A stretch of DNA of 42,843 nucleotides from Lachnospiraceae bacterium. GTDB lineage: Bacteria > Bacillota > Clostridia > Lachnospirales > Lachnospiraceae. The notes under the pieces were generated by a model, which was given only the letters and a program-made list of their open reading frames with translations, made no database searches and was not told where the DNA came from. The stretch covers positions 1 to 42,843 of the forward strand of contig CAAFJI010000105.1 in NCBI GenBank assembly GCA_900763175.1. Reading direction: 5' to 3'. Each line of letters begins with the position of its first letter. Position 1 is the first letter of the stretch. Of the stretch, positions 15,848 to 23,260 are shown piece after piece. A program made the translations under genes and the position numbers.

Positions 15848-16617
15848 CGAAACAACAGCTTCTTCGCATTTTCTTCCGTCACTGCGATGACTTCTTCTGG
15901 CGTAATTCCTTTTATCTGTGCCAGTGCTTCTGCCACATAGGGAAGATTCAAAGAGGAATTTCTTTTCCCGCGATTGGGCTCCGGTGACATATACGGGCAA
16001 TCTGTCTCAAGCACAATCTGTGACAATGGTGCTATGGCGGCCACTTCTTTTAATTTCTTTGCGTTTTTGAAAGTAAGCACTCCGCCAATTCCAAGATATA
16101 ATCCCATTTTCAAGTATTCTGCTGCAATTTCCTTGCTGTAAGAAAAACAATGGATAATACCGCCGTACATTCCCCTCTTCGTGTATTCCCGCACGATTTC
16201 CAGCGTATCCTCTGCTGCATCCCGGCTATGGACCATAAAAGGAAGCTTCTCTTCTCTGGCAATTTCCATCTGCGCACGGAACATTTCCTTCTGACGTAAA
16301 TGCTCTTTTTCTTCTTTATGCCAGTAATAATCCAGACCAATTTCCCCGATGGCTACCATTTTTTCCAAATGGGAAAGACGCCGTATTTCATCCAGAGTTT
16401 CCTGGGTCATAATGTCTGCGTCATCCGGATGAACACCTACTGCCCCATAAACAAAGGGATATTCCTCCATCAGCTTCAGGGTTCCTCCAAATCCCCCGGC
16501 AGATGCGCACACATTCACAATGCAGCCAATGCCCCCATCCTTCATAGATGACAGCAGCTGATCCCTGTCCTCGTCAAATGCCTCATCATCATAATGTGCG
16601 TGTGTATCAAAAATCAT
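15844..16617 (-). CDS. tatD: TatD family metal-dependent hydrolase
   Basis: The 257-residue TIM-barrel hydrolase carries the family metal ligands in order: HAH near residue 6, GEIGLDYYW, MVHSRDA, IHCFSYS and LETDCPYMSPEP. TatD proteins act as 3'-5' exonucleases or deoxyribonucleases. It is the fourth gene of the minus-strand run metG-moaC-mogA-tatD. In Bacillus and many Firmicutes metG (metS) is directly followed by tatD, so moaC-mogA look like an insertion. The TAG stop is formed by the end of a family A repeat. Confidence 0.94.
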   Translation of the reverse strand: MIFDTHAHYDDEAFDEDRDQLLSSMKDGGIGCIVNVCASAGGFGGTLKLMEEYPFVYGAVGVHPDDADIMTQETLDEIRRLSHLEKMVAIGEIGLDYYWHKEEKEHLRQKEMFRAQMEIAREEKLPFMVHSRDAAEDTLEIVREYTKRGMYGGIIHCFSYSKEIAAEYLKMGLYLGIGGVLTFKNAKKLKEVAAIAPLSQIVLETDCPYMSPEPNRGKRNSSLNLPYVAEALAQIKGITPEEVIAVTEENAKKLLFR

Positions 16618-16655
16618 TCTATGCCTCTTTTCCGTAAAAAAATTCTGTCAGATCA

Positions 16656-16727
16656 ATACCTGTTTGAAAAATCATTTCTGCAAGATATGTGTCACAGTTT
16701 ATCAAAGCATTTTCCAAACATCCTTTA
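16656..16727 (-). repeat. Family A repeat between mogA and tatD
   Basis: One arm reads ACCTGTTTGAAAAATCATTTC. The other, read on the minus strand, is TAAAGGATGTTTGGAAAATGC, aligned with TAGAGCGTGTTTGAAAAATCA. The TAA of mogA sits where the element normally has TAG. Confidence 0.7.
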
Positions 16728-17216
16728 ACGTGCACAGTTTCCGGCTTCTCCAGTCATAATCTCAATGCCATGGTTCAGTGCTCCGATGATGTATTCCAGG
16801 CTTTCCTTCACTGCCTTAGGACTTCCCGGAAGATTAATGATCAAAGTCTTTTTTCGGATTCCTGCTGTTGCACGGCTTAACATGGCACGTTTGGTGATCG
16901 TCATACTGCAGGCACGGATTGCTTCCGGAATCCCCGGTACCTTGCGCTCTGTGATATCCTCTGTTGCTTCCGGCATCACATCTCTTGGGGAAAATCCGGT
17001 TCCACCTGTGGTAAGGATTAGTTCCGCCTGATTTTCATCTGCAATCTGGGCCATTCTTCTGGAGAGCATGGAACGGTCATCTGGCAGAATGTCCATAGAA
17101 ACCACTTCATAGCCTTCTCTCTCCACAATTTCCCGGATAGCCGGACCGCTTAAATCTTCTCGTTTTCCCTGATACCCCATATCACTTGAAGTAATGATCG
17201 CAACTCGCTTCATCAC
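16725..17216 (-). CDS. mogA: Molybdopterin adenylyltransferase (MogA/MoaB family)
   Basis: The 163-residue product adenylylates molybdopterin before metal insertion. It shows LTTGGTGFSPRDVMPEAT and INLPGSPKAV, the MoCF_biosynth landmarks. Its start overlaps the end of moaC by four bases, so the two are translationally coupled. No other molybdenum cofactor genes (moaA, moeA, moaD/E) are in the window. The stop codon is at the tip of a family A repeat. Confidence 0.9.
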   Translation of the reverse strand: MMKRVAIITSSDMGYQGKREDLSGPAIREIVEREGYEVVSMDILPDDRSMLSRRMAQIADENQAELILTTGGTGFSPRDVMPEATEDITERKVPGIPEAIRACSMTITKRAMLSRATAGIRKKTLIINLPGSPKAVKESLEYIIGALNHGIEIMTGEAGNCAR

Positions 17217-17707
17217 GCCTCCCCTTTCTCCTTGAAAGAAAAATCTCCGCTTTTTCCACCGGTCTTTTCCACCAGATGAATGTCTGTCATTACCATATGC
17301 TTATCAATGGCTTTACACATATCATAAATGGTCAGTAATGTCACCTGCACGCCTGTAAGTGCCTCCATCTCCACGCCTGTTTTTCCGTCTGTTTTTACCG
17401 TACAGAAGGTATGGATCCTGCCCTGCTCTTTTTCCAGCTGAAAATCGACGGTGCATTTTGTGACGGACAAAGGATGGCACATGGGAACCAGGTCTGAAGT
17501 ATGCTTCACGGCCATGATTCCGGCCACACGGGCAACACCCAGCACATCACCTTTCGCAACACTTCCCTTTGTGAGACGTTCCATAATTTCTTTTCCAACC
17601 AGGATAGAGCCTGTGGCTATGGCAGTTCTGTGAGTGACTGGCTTCTCAGACACATCCACCATGACGGCATTTCCATTACTGTCAAAATGGTTTAATTTTT
17701 TCTCCAT
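17213..17707 (-). CDS. moaC: Cyclic pyranopterin monophosphate synthase MoaC
   Basis: The 164-residue product makes cyclic pyranopterin monophosphate with MoaA in molybdenum cofactor synthesis. Family motifs are PMCHPLSVTKC, KTDGKTGVEMEALTG and the active-site Asp/Lys segment MVMTDIHLVEKTGGKSGDF. Normal length. It overlaps mogA by four bases. It lies 155 bases after metG, with a family A repeat and a hairpin in between. Confidence 0.96.
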   Translation of the reverse strand: MEKKLNHFDSNGNAVMVDVSEKPVTHRTAIATGSILVGKEIMERLTKGSVAKGDVLGVARVAGIMAVKHTSDLVPMCHPLSVTKCTVDFQLEKEQGRIHTFCTVKTDGKTGVEMEALTGVQVTLLTIYDMCKAIDKHMVMTDIHLVEKTGGKSGDFSFKEKGEA

Positions 17708-17744
17708 ATTTATACCTTTTTATAACGATAATATCACAATGATG

Positions 17745-17790
17745 TTAGAGCCTGTTTGAAAAATCATTCCTGCAAGCTGCTCCCGCAATT
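17745..17790 (+). repeat. Family A repeat, left half
   Basis: TTAGAGCCTGTTTGAAAAAT followed by CATTCCTGCAAGCTGCTCCCGC matches the left half of the element, between moaC and metG. Confidence 0.7.
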
Positions 17791-17800
17791 CTCATTACAA

Positions 17801-17840
17801 TACCAGGGACAGAATTTTTTCTATCCCTGGCATTATTTTT
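17801..17840. terminator. Possible terminator after metG
   Basis: TACCAGGGACAG pairs with CTATCCCTGGCA around a T-rich loop. The better T run lies on the + strand side, away from metG, so its role for metG is unsure. Confidence 0.45.
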
Positions 17841-17861
17841 TCATATTTTTATCTGGAATAA

Positions 17862-19820
17862 TTAACAGATCTCAGATCCTGCCGGCATATTTTTCTCCGG
17901 GCTTACAACGCAAACATTTCCGTCTGCATCCTCTGCACAGAGGATCATTCCCTCACTGAGGACTCCCGCAAGCTTGGCAGGTTTTAAGTTGGTTACTACC
18001 ATAACCTTCTTTCCAACCATTTCTTCCGGTGTGTAATATGCCTTAATTCCGGATACGATCTGGCGAACCTGGCTTCCGATCTTTACCTGAGAGCAGAGAA
18101 GCTTTTTGGATTTCTTGACAGCTTCGCAGGCAATTACCTCACCAACCTGGAACTGAAGCTTGGCAAAATCGTCAAATGTAACCTCTGGCTTTGCTTCAAT
18201 GTCTACAACCTTCTCTTCCGGTTTCTCTTCTTTTTGCTCTTCCTTCGGAGGATGAAGCTTGTTCACTTTCTCCATAACCTCTTTGATGTCCATACGGGCA
18301 AAGAGGATTTCCGGTTTCTCCGTTACTCTATTTCCTGATGGGTACAGACCGAAGGTTCCAAGATCCTCAAGAGTTCTCTCAGATGCATTCAGCTGGGAAA
18401 GGATTCTCTTTGTTGTATCCGGCATAAAGGACTCAAGAAGAGTGGTTCCCATACAGATTCCCTCAACCAGGTTGTAAAGTACCGTTGCAAGGCGATCCTG
18501 TTTGGACTCGTCCTTTGCGAGAGCCCATGGCATTGTCTCATCAATATATTTGTTGCAGCGTTTGAAAATGGTAAATACTTCTGTAATGGCATCTGCCACA
18601 CGAAGCTTCTCCATCTTGGCATCTACCTTAGCCGGTACGGAAAGGATGAAGTTCTTCAGATCCTCGTCAACTGGCTCTGTTACACCTTTGTTTTCCACTA
18701 CACCGCCAAAGTATTTGTTTGACATGGAGATAGTACGGTTTACAAGGTTTCCAAGGGTATTTGCCAGCTCGGAATTCATACGCTCTACCATCAGCTCCCA
18801 GGTGATCACACCATCGTTGTCAAATGGCATTTCGTGAAGTACAAAATAACGGACAGCATCTACGCCGAAGAAGTCTACCAGCTCATCTGCATAGATAACG
18901 TTTCCTTTGGATTTACTCATCTTTCCATCGCCCTGGAGCAGCCACGGATGTCCGAATACCTGCTTCGGAAGAGGCAGATCCAGAGACATCAGGAAGATAG
19001 GCCAGTAAATAGTATGGAAACGGATGATATCTTTTCCGATCAGATGAAGGTCTGCCGGCCACATTTTGTTAAACAGCTCGGAATTGTCACCATCGCAGTC
19101 GTAACCGATTCCGGTGATGTAGTTGGTCAGTGCATCCAGCCATACGTATACAACGTGTTTCGGATCAAAGTCTACCGGAATTCCCCACTTGAAGGAGGTT
19201 CTGGATACGCACAGATCCTGAAGTCCCGGAAGAAGGAAGTTGTTCATCATCTCGTTTTTACGGGATTCTGGCTGAATAAATTCCGGATGTGTCTTAATGT
19301 GCTCAATAAGGCGATCTGCATATTTGCTCATTTTGAAGAAGTATGCTTCCTCTTTTGCAGGTACGCATGGACGTCCACAGTCCGGACATTTGCCGTCTAC
19401 CAGCTGGGATTCTGTAAAGAAGGATTCACATGGAGTACAATACATTCCTTCGTACTCTCCCTTGTAAATGTCTCCTTTTGCATACATTTTCTTGAAAATC
19501 TTCTGAACCTGCTTCTCATGGTCAGCGTCTGTTGTACGGATGAATTTGTCATAGGATGTGTTCATCAGATCCCAGATATTTTTGATCTGGCCGGATACAT
19601 TGTCTACGAATTCCTTTGGTGTGATTCCGGCTTCTTCTGCCTTCAGCTCAATTTTCTGGCCGTGCTCATCTGTTCCGGTCTGGAAAAATACATCGTAACC
19701 CTGCTGTCTCTTATAACGTGCGATTGCATCAGCGAGAACAGCCTCATAGGTGTTTCCGATATGTGGCTTGCCTGATGTGTAGGCAATGGCTGTTGTGATA
19801 TAATATTTTGGTTTGCTCAT
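17862..19820 (-). CDS. metG: Methionyl-tRNA synthetase
   Basis: The product has 652 residues from the ATG at 19820, which follows AGGAGGAAACACA; a longer frame would start inside the T-box leader. It charges tRNA-Met. Class I motifs are KPHIGNTY (HIGH) and DGKMSKSKGN (KMSKS). The zinc knuckle CTPCESFF...CPDCGRP is near residues 127-150. The C-terminus carries an EMAP/Trbp111-like tRNA-binding domain (about 550-652, FQVGEVIACEAVKKSKKLL). A T-box leader precedes it. moaC-mogA-tatD follow on the same strand. Confidence 0.98.
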   Translation of the reverse strand: MSKPKYYITTAIAYTSGKPHIGNTYEAVLADAIARYKRQQGYDVFFQTGTDEHGQKIELKAEEAGITPKEFVDNVSGQIKNIWDLMNTSYDKFIRTTDADHEKQVQKIFKKMYAKGDIYKGEYEGMYCTPCESFFTESQLVDGKCPDCGRPCVPAKEEAYFFKMSKYADRLIEHIKTHPEFIQPESRKNEMMNNFLLPGLQDLCVSRTSFKWGIPVDFDPKHVVYVWLDALTNYITGIGYDCDGDNSELFNKMWPADLHLIGKDIIRFHTIYWPIFLMSLDLPLPKQVFGHPWLLQGDGKMSKSKGNVIYADELVDFFGVDAVRYFVLHEMPFDNDGVITWELMVERMNSELANTLGNLVNRTISMSNKYFGGVVENKGVTEPVDEDLKNFILSVPAKVDAKMEKLRVADAITEVFTIFKRCNKYIDETMPWALAKDESKQDRLATVLYNLVEGICMGTTLLESFMPDTTKRILSQLNASERTLEDLGTFGLYPSGNRVTEKPEILFARMDIKEVMEKVNKLHPPKEEQKEEKPEEKVVDIEAKPEVTFDDFAKLQFQVGEVIACEAVKKSKKLLCSQVKIGSQVRQIVSGIKAYYTPEEMVGKKVMVVTNLKPAKLAGVLSEGMILCAEDADGNVCVVSPEKNMPAGSEIC

Positions 19821-19884
19821 TGTGTTTCCTCCTTCTTTTTTCGTGTAACAAAAAGGGGCGCCATACTGCACCTTTCTGTCACAG

Positions 19885-20208
19885 CATAAAAAACGTCTTC
19901 TCAAATATCTTGAGAAGACGAGTTATCCCGTGTTACCACTTCTTTTCATTCCCGCCTCACGGTGCAGATGGGAAAACCATCTTCGGGAATCTCATCGGGT
20001 ACTTTCATACCCTTACGCTATAACAGGCGTTCCTGTCGCAGCCTACATTTCTTCAACTGCGCCCCTCCAAAGCCATCTTCTATCTGCTCCATGCACACCC
20101 CTCTCAGCCTGGAAAAGCATTTCTTAAGCACTCTTCTCCGGGGGATTCTCTGTAATGCGGTACACAAATGTACTCTCTTTTTCCATGGGTTTTGCTTATA
20201 AATTCATA
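19885..20208 (-). ncRNA. T-box riboswitch of metG
   Basis: Read on the minus strand, the leader contains the T-box core AAGTGGTAACACGGG (19927-19941), in which TGGT can pair with a tRNA ACCA end. Next comes the terminator stem CGTCTTCTCA/TGAGAAGACG (19894-19920) followed by TTTTTT. The T-box side overlaps the terminator 5' arm, giving the usual antiterminator choice. A long stem I region lies upstream, with a GAGAGTA element near 20170. The Met specifier AUG is expected; several AUGs lie in stem I and folding is needed to choose. Uncharged tRNA-Met should raise metG expression. Confidence 0.9.
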
Positions 20209-20214
20209 TAAGAG

Positions 20215-20243
20215 AGCGTATCACATTTTAATGGGTTTGTAAA
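20215..20243 (-). promoter_or_regulatory. metG promoter
   Basis: On the minus strand TTTACA, 17 bases, then TGATACGCT, an extended -10 with TACGCT. It would start transcription just before the T-box stem I. The rest of 20244-20400 holds nothing else I can name. Confidence 0.45.
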
Positions 20244-20404
20244 CCCAAATATTGGTGAATAACCGGACCTAACTAATGTATATCAATAAAGCTGCATACA
20301 CTCCTTTATCCCTTGCATTGCTGATATAATTAAAAGTCCACTTTCATCTGCTTTTCTTATAAATCAGTGTATAGTATTCTATTATTTTCGGTAATATAAT
20401 ATTT

Positions 20405-20426
20405 ATGATACCAGTGTCAAAAGGTC
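20405..20426 (+). repeat. 22-bp leader motif shared with 31864-31885
   Basis: ATGATA, two bases, then AGTGTCAAAAGGTC. The same order and spacing occurs before the alcohol dehydrogenase gene. Both lie just downstream of a TATAAT. Confidence 0.5.
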
Positions 20427-20453
20427 AAAATTGTAAATTTGGTCAAATTACTA

Positions 20454-20510
20454 TTGACAAATAAGCAATTATCCGTTATATTAGTATCAGTAACAATTAC
20501 TATTATTAAG
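20454..20510 (+). promoter_or_regulatory. perR promoter and PerR-like box
   Basis: TTGACA, exactly 17 bases, then TATATT. AACAATTACTATTATTAAG spans the predicted start site and resembles the AT-rich PerR box, suggesting self-repression. Confidence 0.7.
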
Positions 20511-20527
20511 AGAAAGGAGGAAATCTG

Positions 20528-20926
20528 ATGGCCACACTGAAATACAGTCGTCAGAGGGAATCGATTAAGGAATTCCTTACTGGCAGAACAGACCATCCCA
20601 CCGCTGATTTTGTCTATGAGAATATGAAGCAAATTTATCCTAACATCAGCCTTGGTACTGTATACCGTAACCTCTCTCTTCTCGCTGATCTGGGTGAAAT
20701 ACAGAAGCTTTCCAGCTTTGGCGGTGCAGATCGTTTCGATGCCCGCACTGCTCCCCACTGTCACTTCATGTGCACCCGCTGCGGCAAAGTGATGGATGTT
20801 TTCAGCGAACATATTGATAAGAGTCTTGAAAATATCGCCGCTGATTTTAAAGATGGTCAGATTTCTGATTATAAGGCAAGGTTTTTTGGAATCTGTAATG
20901 ACTGTCTGAAGGAGGAATCACACTGA
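20528..20926 (+). CDS. perR: Fur-family peroxide regulator PerR
   Basis: The 132-residue product is a metal-dependent peroxide-sensing repressor. It has an N-terminal winged helix (about 1-80, with GTVYRNLSLLADLGEI as the recognition helix), a regulatory metal site around DRFDARTAPHCHF followed by Asp in VMDVF, and the two CxxC zinc pairs CTRC and CNDC. Asp rather than Glu at the VMDV position favours PerR over Fur. The start follows AAAGGAGGAAATCTG. The downstream reverse rubrerythrin has a similar box, which supports a peroxide-defence role. Confidence 0.88.
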   Translation: MATLKYSRQRESIKEFLTGRTDHPTADFVYENMKQIYPNISLGTVYRNLSLLADLGEIQKLSSFGGADRFDARTAPHCHFMCTRCGKVMDVFSEHIDKSLENIAADFKDGQISDYKARFFGICNDCLKEESH

Positions 20927-21010
20927 TATTTTTGGTTGAATAAGTATGGCAGATTACAATATTTGTTCTTCCAGACTCAAGGAGTTAATTGAAAAAATTT
21001 TCAATAACTC

Positions 21011-21062
21011 TTGACAAAAACAAAGGAATATGTTAATCTAAAATAGTAATGATTATTATTAT
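21011..21062 (+). promoter_or_regulatory. Rubrerythrin promoter with PerR-like box
   Basis: TTGACA, 17 bases, then TAATCT. TAGTAATGATTATTATTATTAA follows at the start site and matches the style of the box before perR. An A/T palindrome, TTGAAAAAATTTTCAA, lies just upstream of the -35. Confidence 0.7.
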
Positions 21063-21106
21063 TAAAAACTAAACAAAATTCAAATAAAGAAAAGGAGATT
21101 TTAATT

Positions 21107-21649
21107 ATGGCTAAATGGGTATGTAGTGTATGTGGTTATGTTCACGAAGGTGAGACTGCTCCTGAGGTATGTCCAATCTGTAAAGCTCCAGCTTCCAAAT
21201 TCACAAAACAGGAAGACGAAATGGCATGGGCTGCTGAGCACGTTGTAGGTGTTGCTCAGGGTGTCAGCGAGGACATTCTGGCAGACTTAAGAGCAAACTT
21301 CGAGGGTGAGTGCTCTGAAGTTGGTATGTATCTTGCAATGGCTCGTGTTGCTCACAGAGAGGGATATCCGGAAATCGGCCTGTACTATGAGAAAGCTGCT
21401 TATGAAGAAGCAGAGCACGCTGCTAAATTTGCTGAGTTATTAGGCGAAGTTGTTACAGACAGCACCAAGAAGAACCTTGAGATGCGTGTTGCAGCTGAGA
21501 ACGGCGCTACCGCTGGTAAAACAGACCTTGCAAAACGTGCAAAAGCTGCTAACCTGGACGCAATCCACGACACCGTACATGAAATGGCTCGCGATGAGGC
21601 TAGACACGGCAAAGCATTCGCTGGTCTGCTTAAGAGATACTTCGGCTAA
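21107..21649 (+). CDS. Reverse rubrerythrin
   Basis: The 180-residue product scavenges peroxide (and oxygen) with NADH-linked electron donors in anaerobes. The rubredoxin domain comes first (CSVCGYVHEG...CPICKAP, residues about 5-26) and the di-iron four-helix domain second. Ligand-containing helices are ANFEGECSEVGMYLAMA, YEKAAYEEAEHAAKFAE and VHEMARDEARHGKAF. This order, opposite to classical rubrerythrin, defines the reverse type known from Clostridium. It has its own promoter with a PerR-like box and an AAAGGAG ribosome site. Confidence 0.95.
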   Translation: MAKWVCSVCGYVHEGETAPEVCPICKAPASKFTKQEDEMAWAAEHVVGVAQGVSEDILADLRANFEGECSEVGMYLAMARVAHREGYPEIGLYYEKAAYEEAEHAAKFAELLGEVVTDSTKKNLEMRVAAENGATAGKTDLAKRAKAANLDAIHDTVHEMARDEARHGKAFAGLLKRYFG

Positions 21650-21681
21650 TCTGAAAACCGTATAGAATAAGGATTTTAACC

Positions 21682-21714
21682 AGAGGGGAATCACGAAAGT
21701 GATTCCCCTCTTTT
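21682..21714 (+). terminator. Terminator after reverse rubrerythrin
   Basis: AGAGGGGAATCAC pairs perfectly with GTGATTCCCCTCT around a GAAA tetraloop, followed by Ts. Confidence 0.95.
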
Positions 21715-21734
21715 CATAAAGACGCTGAAAAAAT

Positions 21735-22145
21735 TCACTGCATAGACTGAATCGGCCACTCTCCTGTGGTGAGGTTCTTCACGGCCTCCACTTTTCCACT
21801 AGCAGACAGGTAAAGCTGATATTTCGTGCCGTCTTCTGCTGTCAGGGCGAGGACACGGTCACCATTTTCCTCTGTAAGCTCTGCATCTTGTATCTGGCCT
21901 GCCTCGATCGTGTTCAGACCGTTTAATATAAAACGAATGTTCCGGCTGTTCTCTTCTATGCCAAGAGCCTTCGCTATTATCGTTCTGTTTGCTTCATCCA
22001 TTTCTGACTCCTCCCTATCTGTCCCGACTTCTTTATCGTCGGCAGCTGCCTGACTTACCATTTCGTTATTTACCCAGTCAGCATTCACTTTCCCATTAAA
22101 AAAGGCCCCCGCTACCAAAATCGCAATTACCGCTAAGCTTTTCAT
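21735..22145 (-). CDS. Small secreted protein of unknown function, last gene of the toxin locus
   Basis: The 136-residue product begins with an apparent signal peptide or anchor (MKSLAVIAILVAGAFFNGKVNA) and then an acidic stretch. The C-terminal half (about 60-136) looks like a small alpha/beta domain of the PepSY type, with GDRVLALTAEDGTKYQLYLSASG. I do not recognise the family. AGGAGGCGGAT precedes the ATG. It lies 65 bases after the metallopeptidase-like toxin gene on the same strand, so it could be an immunity or accessory protein. The exported location makes a cytoplasmic immunity role doubtful unless the toxin acts outside cells. Confidence 0.55.
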   Translation of the reverse strand: MKSLAVIAILVAGAFFNGKVNADWVNNEMVSQAAADDKEVGTDREESEMDEANRTIIAKALGIEENSRNIRFILNGLNTIEAGQIQDAELTEENGDRVLALTAEDGTKYQLYLSASGKVEAVKNLTTGEWPIQSMQ

Positions 22146-22209
22146 ATCCGCCTCCTGTTATTATCGCACCGCTGCCATATACGTTACACCACTTTACACT
22201 ATAATAGCA

Positions 22210-23113
22210 TTACGGCCTTATGTTCCTTGTAACCTGAAATGACCTGGCATCAACTTCTACAGGCTGATCTCGATACTGCTGGTAATTGGTTCCGGAATCA
22301 ATATAGTTATCAAAATTCTTCTTCCACGTATCAATCGTTTCTTTCGATACCATGAACTTAGTTGGATGGTCAACTGCCTCATGCTGATATGCGTGTCGAA
22401 GCTCATGGCTGACCGTCTCAAGCAAATCATAGGAATCCCAGTTACCCTGACTATCTGTCAAAGCCTGTGCATTCAAGGTCACAGAATGGCTTCCATGACT
22501 ATAGTAGCCCCAGGTAATTCTGCTTGCGCTGTATTCCGCATTGGAATCCCATTTGATCTTGGTTTTCACATTCTTCAACCCGTATATGCTTATAATCTCG
22601 TCCATATAATCCTGAAGGATCTTTTTACGGTTTTCTACAGATGATGCATCCCAGTTTTCCTGAGAATACTTGTGATCCTGCAGCACCTGCCAAATTCTTT
22701 GCCTCATGGCTGTGTCAGCAGCTTTTTCCTGTTCACTAGCAGTAGCTTCATACTGATCCGGTTCTCTCTTTTTCACCCAATCCCAGAATTTTCCCCACCA
22801 GTTTCTCTTGTCAGTTCCCTGAGAAGAGGCTTCGGCATTTGAGGCTGCCATATTTTCCTGCTGGGCAATAATGCTTTGCTCTGTTTTTTTATAATTATCT
22901 GCTATAACTTGCAGTGCATCTCCAAGAGAGCCCATTTTAGCAGCTTCATCTGAAACATTTTCGATAATCCTTTTTATAGAATTTTCCGCATAAGCTCTCC
23001 AGGTGCCGTTTAAATTTCCTTCTAATTTCACATTTTCAATACTGCACCTAAGTTCTGTCAGTTGCGCTGCAATTTTTATAATATCCTGGGAAGAAGTAAT
23101 AATCTTCTCAGTG
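22210..23113 (-). pseudogene. WXG-type toxin with C-terminal HExxH peptidase domain, 5' end cut off by an IS
   Basis: From a GTG at 23031 the frame gives 273 residues, but it is open back to 23113 across the IS edge. The first about 85 residues read as a helical WXG100-like domain (with LNGTWRAYAENSIKRIIENV). A Trp-rich linker follows, then a peptidase-like domain with HELRH at 209-213 and E-V-D-A at 259-262, the HExxH plus ExxA layout of gluzincins. This fits a type VII secreted polymorphic toxin. Four codons beginning MAEF at 25131-25144 are its lost start. Joining the two across the IS is in frame, giving MAEFSTEKIITSSQDIIK. Expression of the shortened form from GTG is possible but unproven. 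Confidence 0.7.
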
Positions 23114-23260
23114 CTTAAAGTGAACTACTCGGTAACTGAGTTACCAGAGCATCTGAAATCTGACGGGATACCGTCTTTTTCAGGGTGCGTCCATAACACC
23201 AATACTGCTTGTCTTTCGGCTATGCAGCTACTTTTATTATTTCTGGATTTTTTAGTCCGG
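23114..23260 (-). ncRNA. Candidate omega RNA at the tnpB 3' end
   Basis: TnpB elements usually encode a guide RNA that overlaps the tnpB 3' end and stops at the right end. Here tnpB ends at 23220 and about 105 structured bases, including the CTCTGGTAACTCAGTTACCGAG stem, lead to the element border. The guide part would be the flanking toxin sequence beyond 23114. Position and existence are inferred from family knowledge. Confidence 0.4.

Noticed and set aside
18834..19775. 313-codon plus-strand frame opposite metG
   Set aside because: Antisense shadow of a clear synthetase gene; composition is unlike a real protein and no start signal is seen.
22210..23031. Treating the 273-residue toxin frame as a complete gene with its GTG start
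   Set aside because: The frame stays open across the upstream IS border and rejoins a coupled ATG on the other side, so GTG is at best a secondary start.
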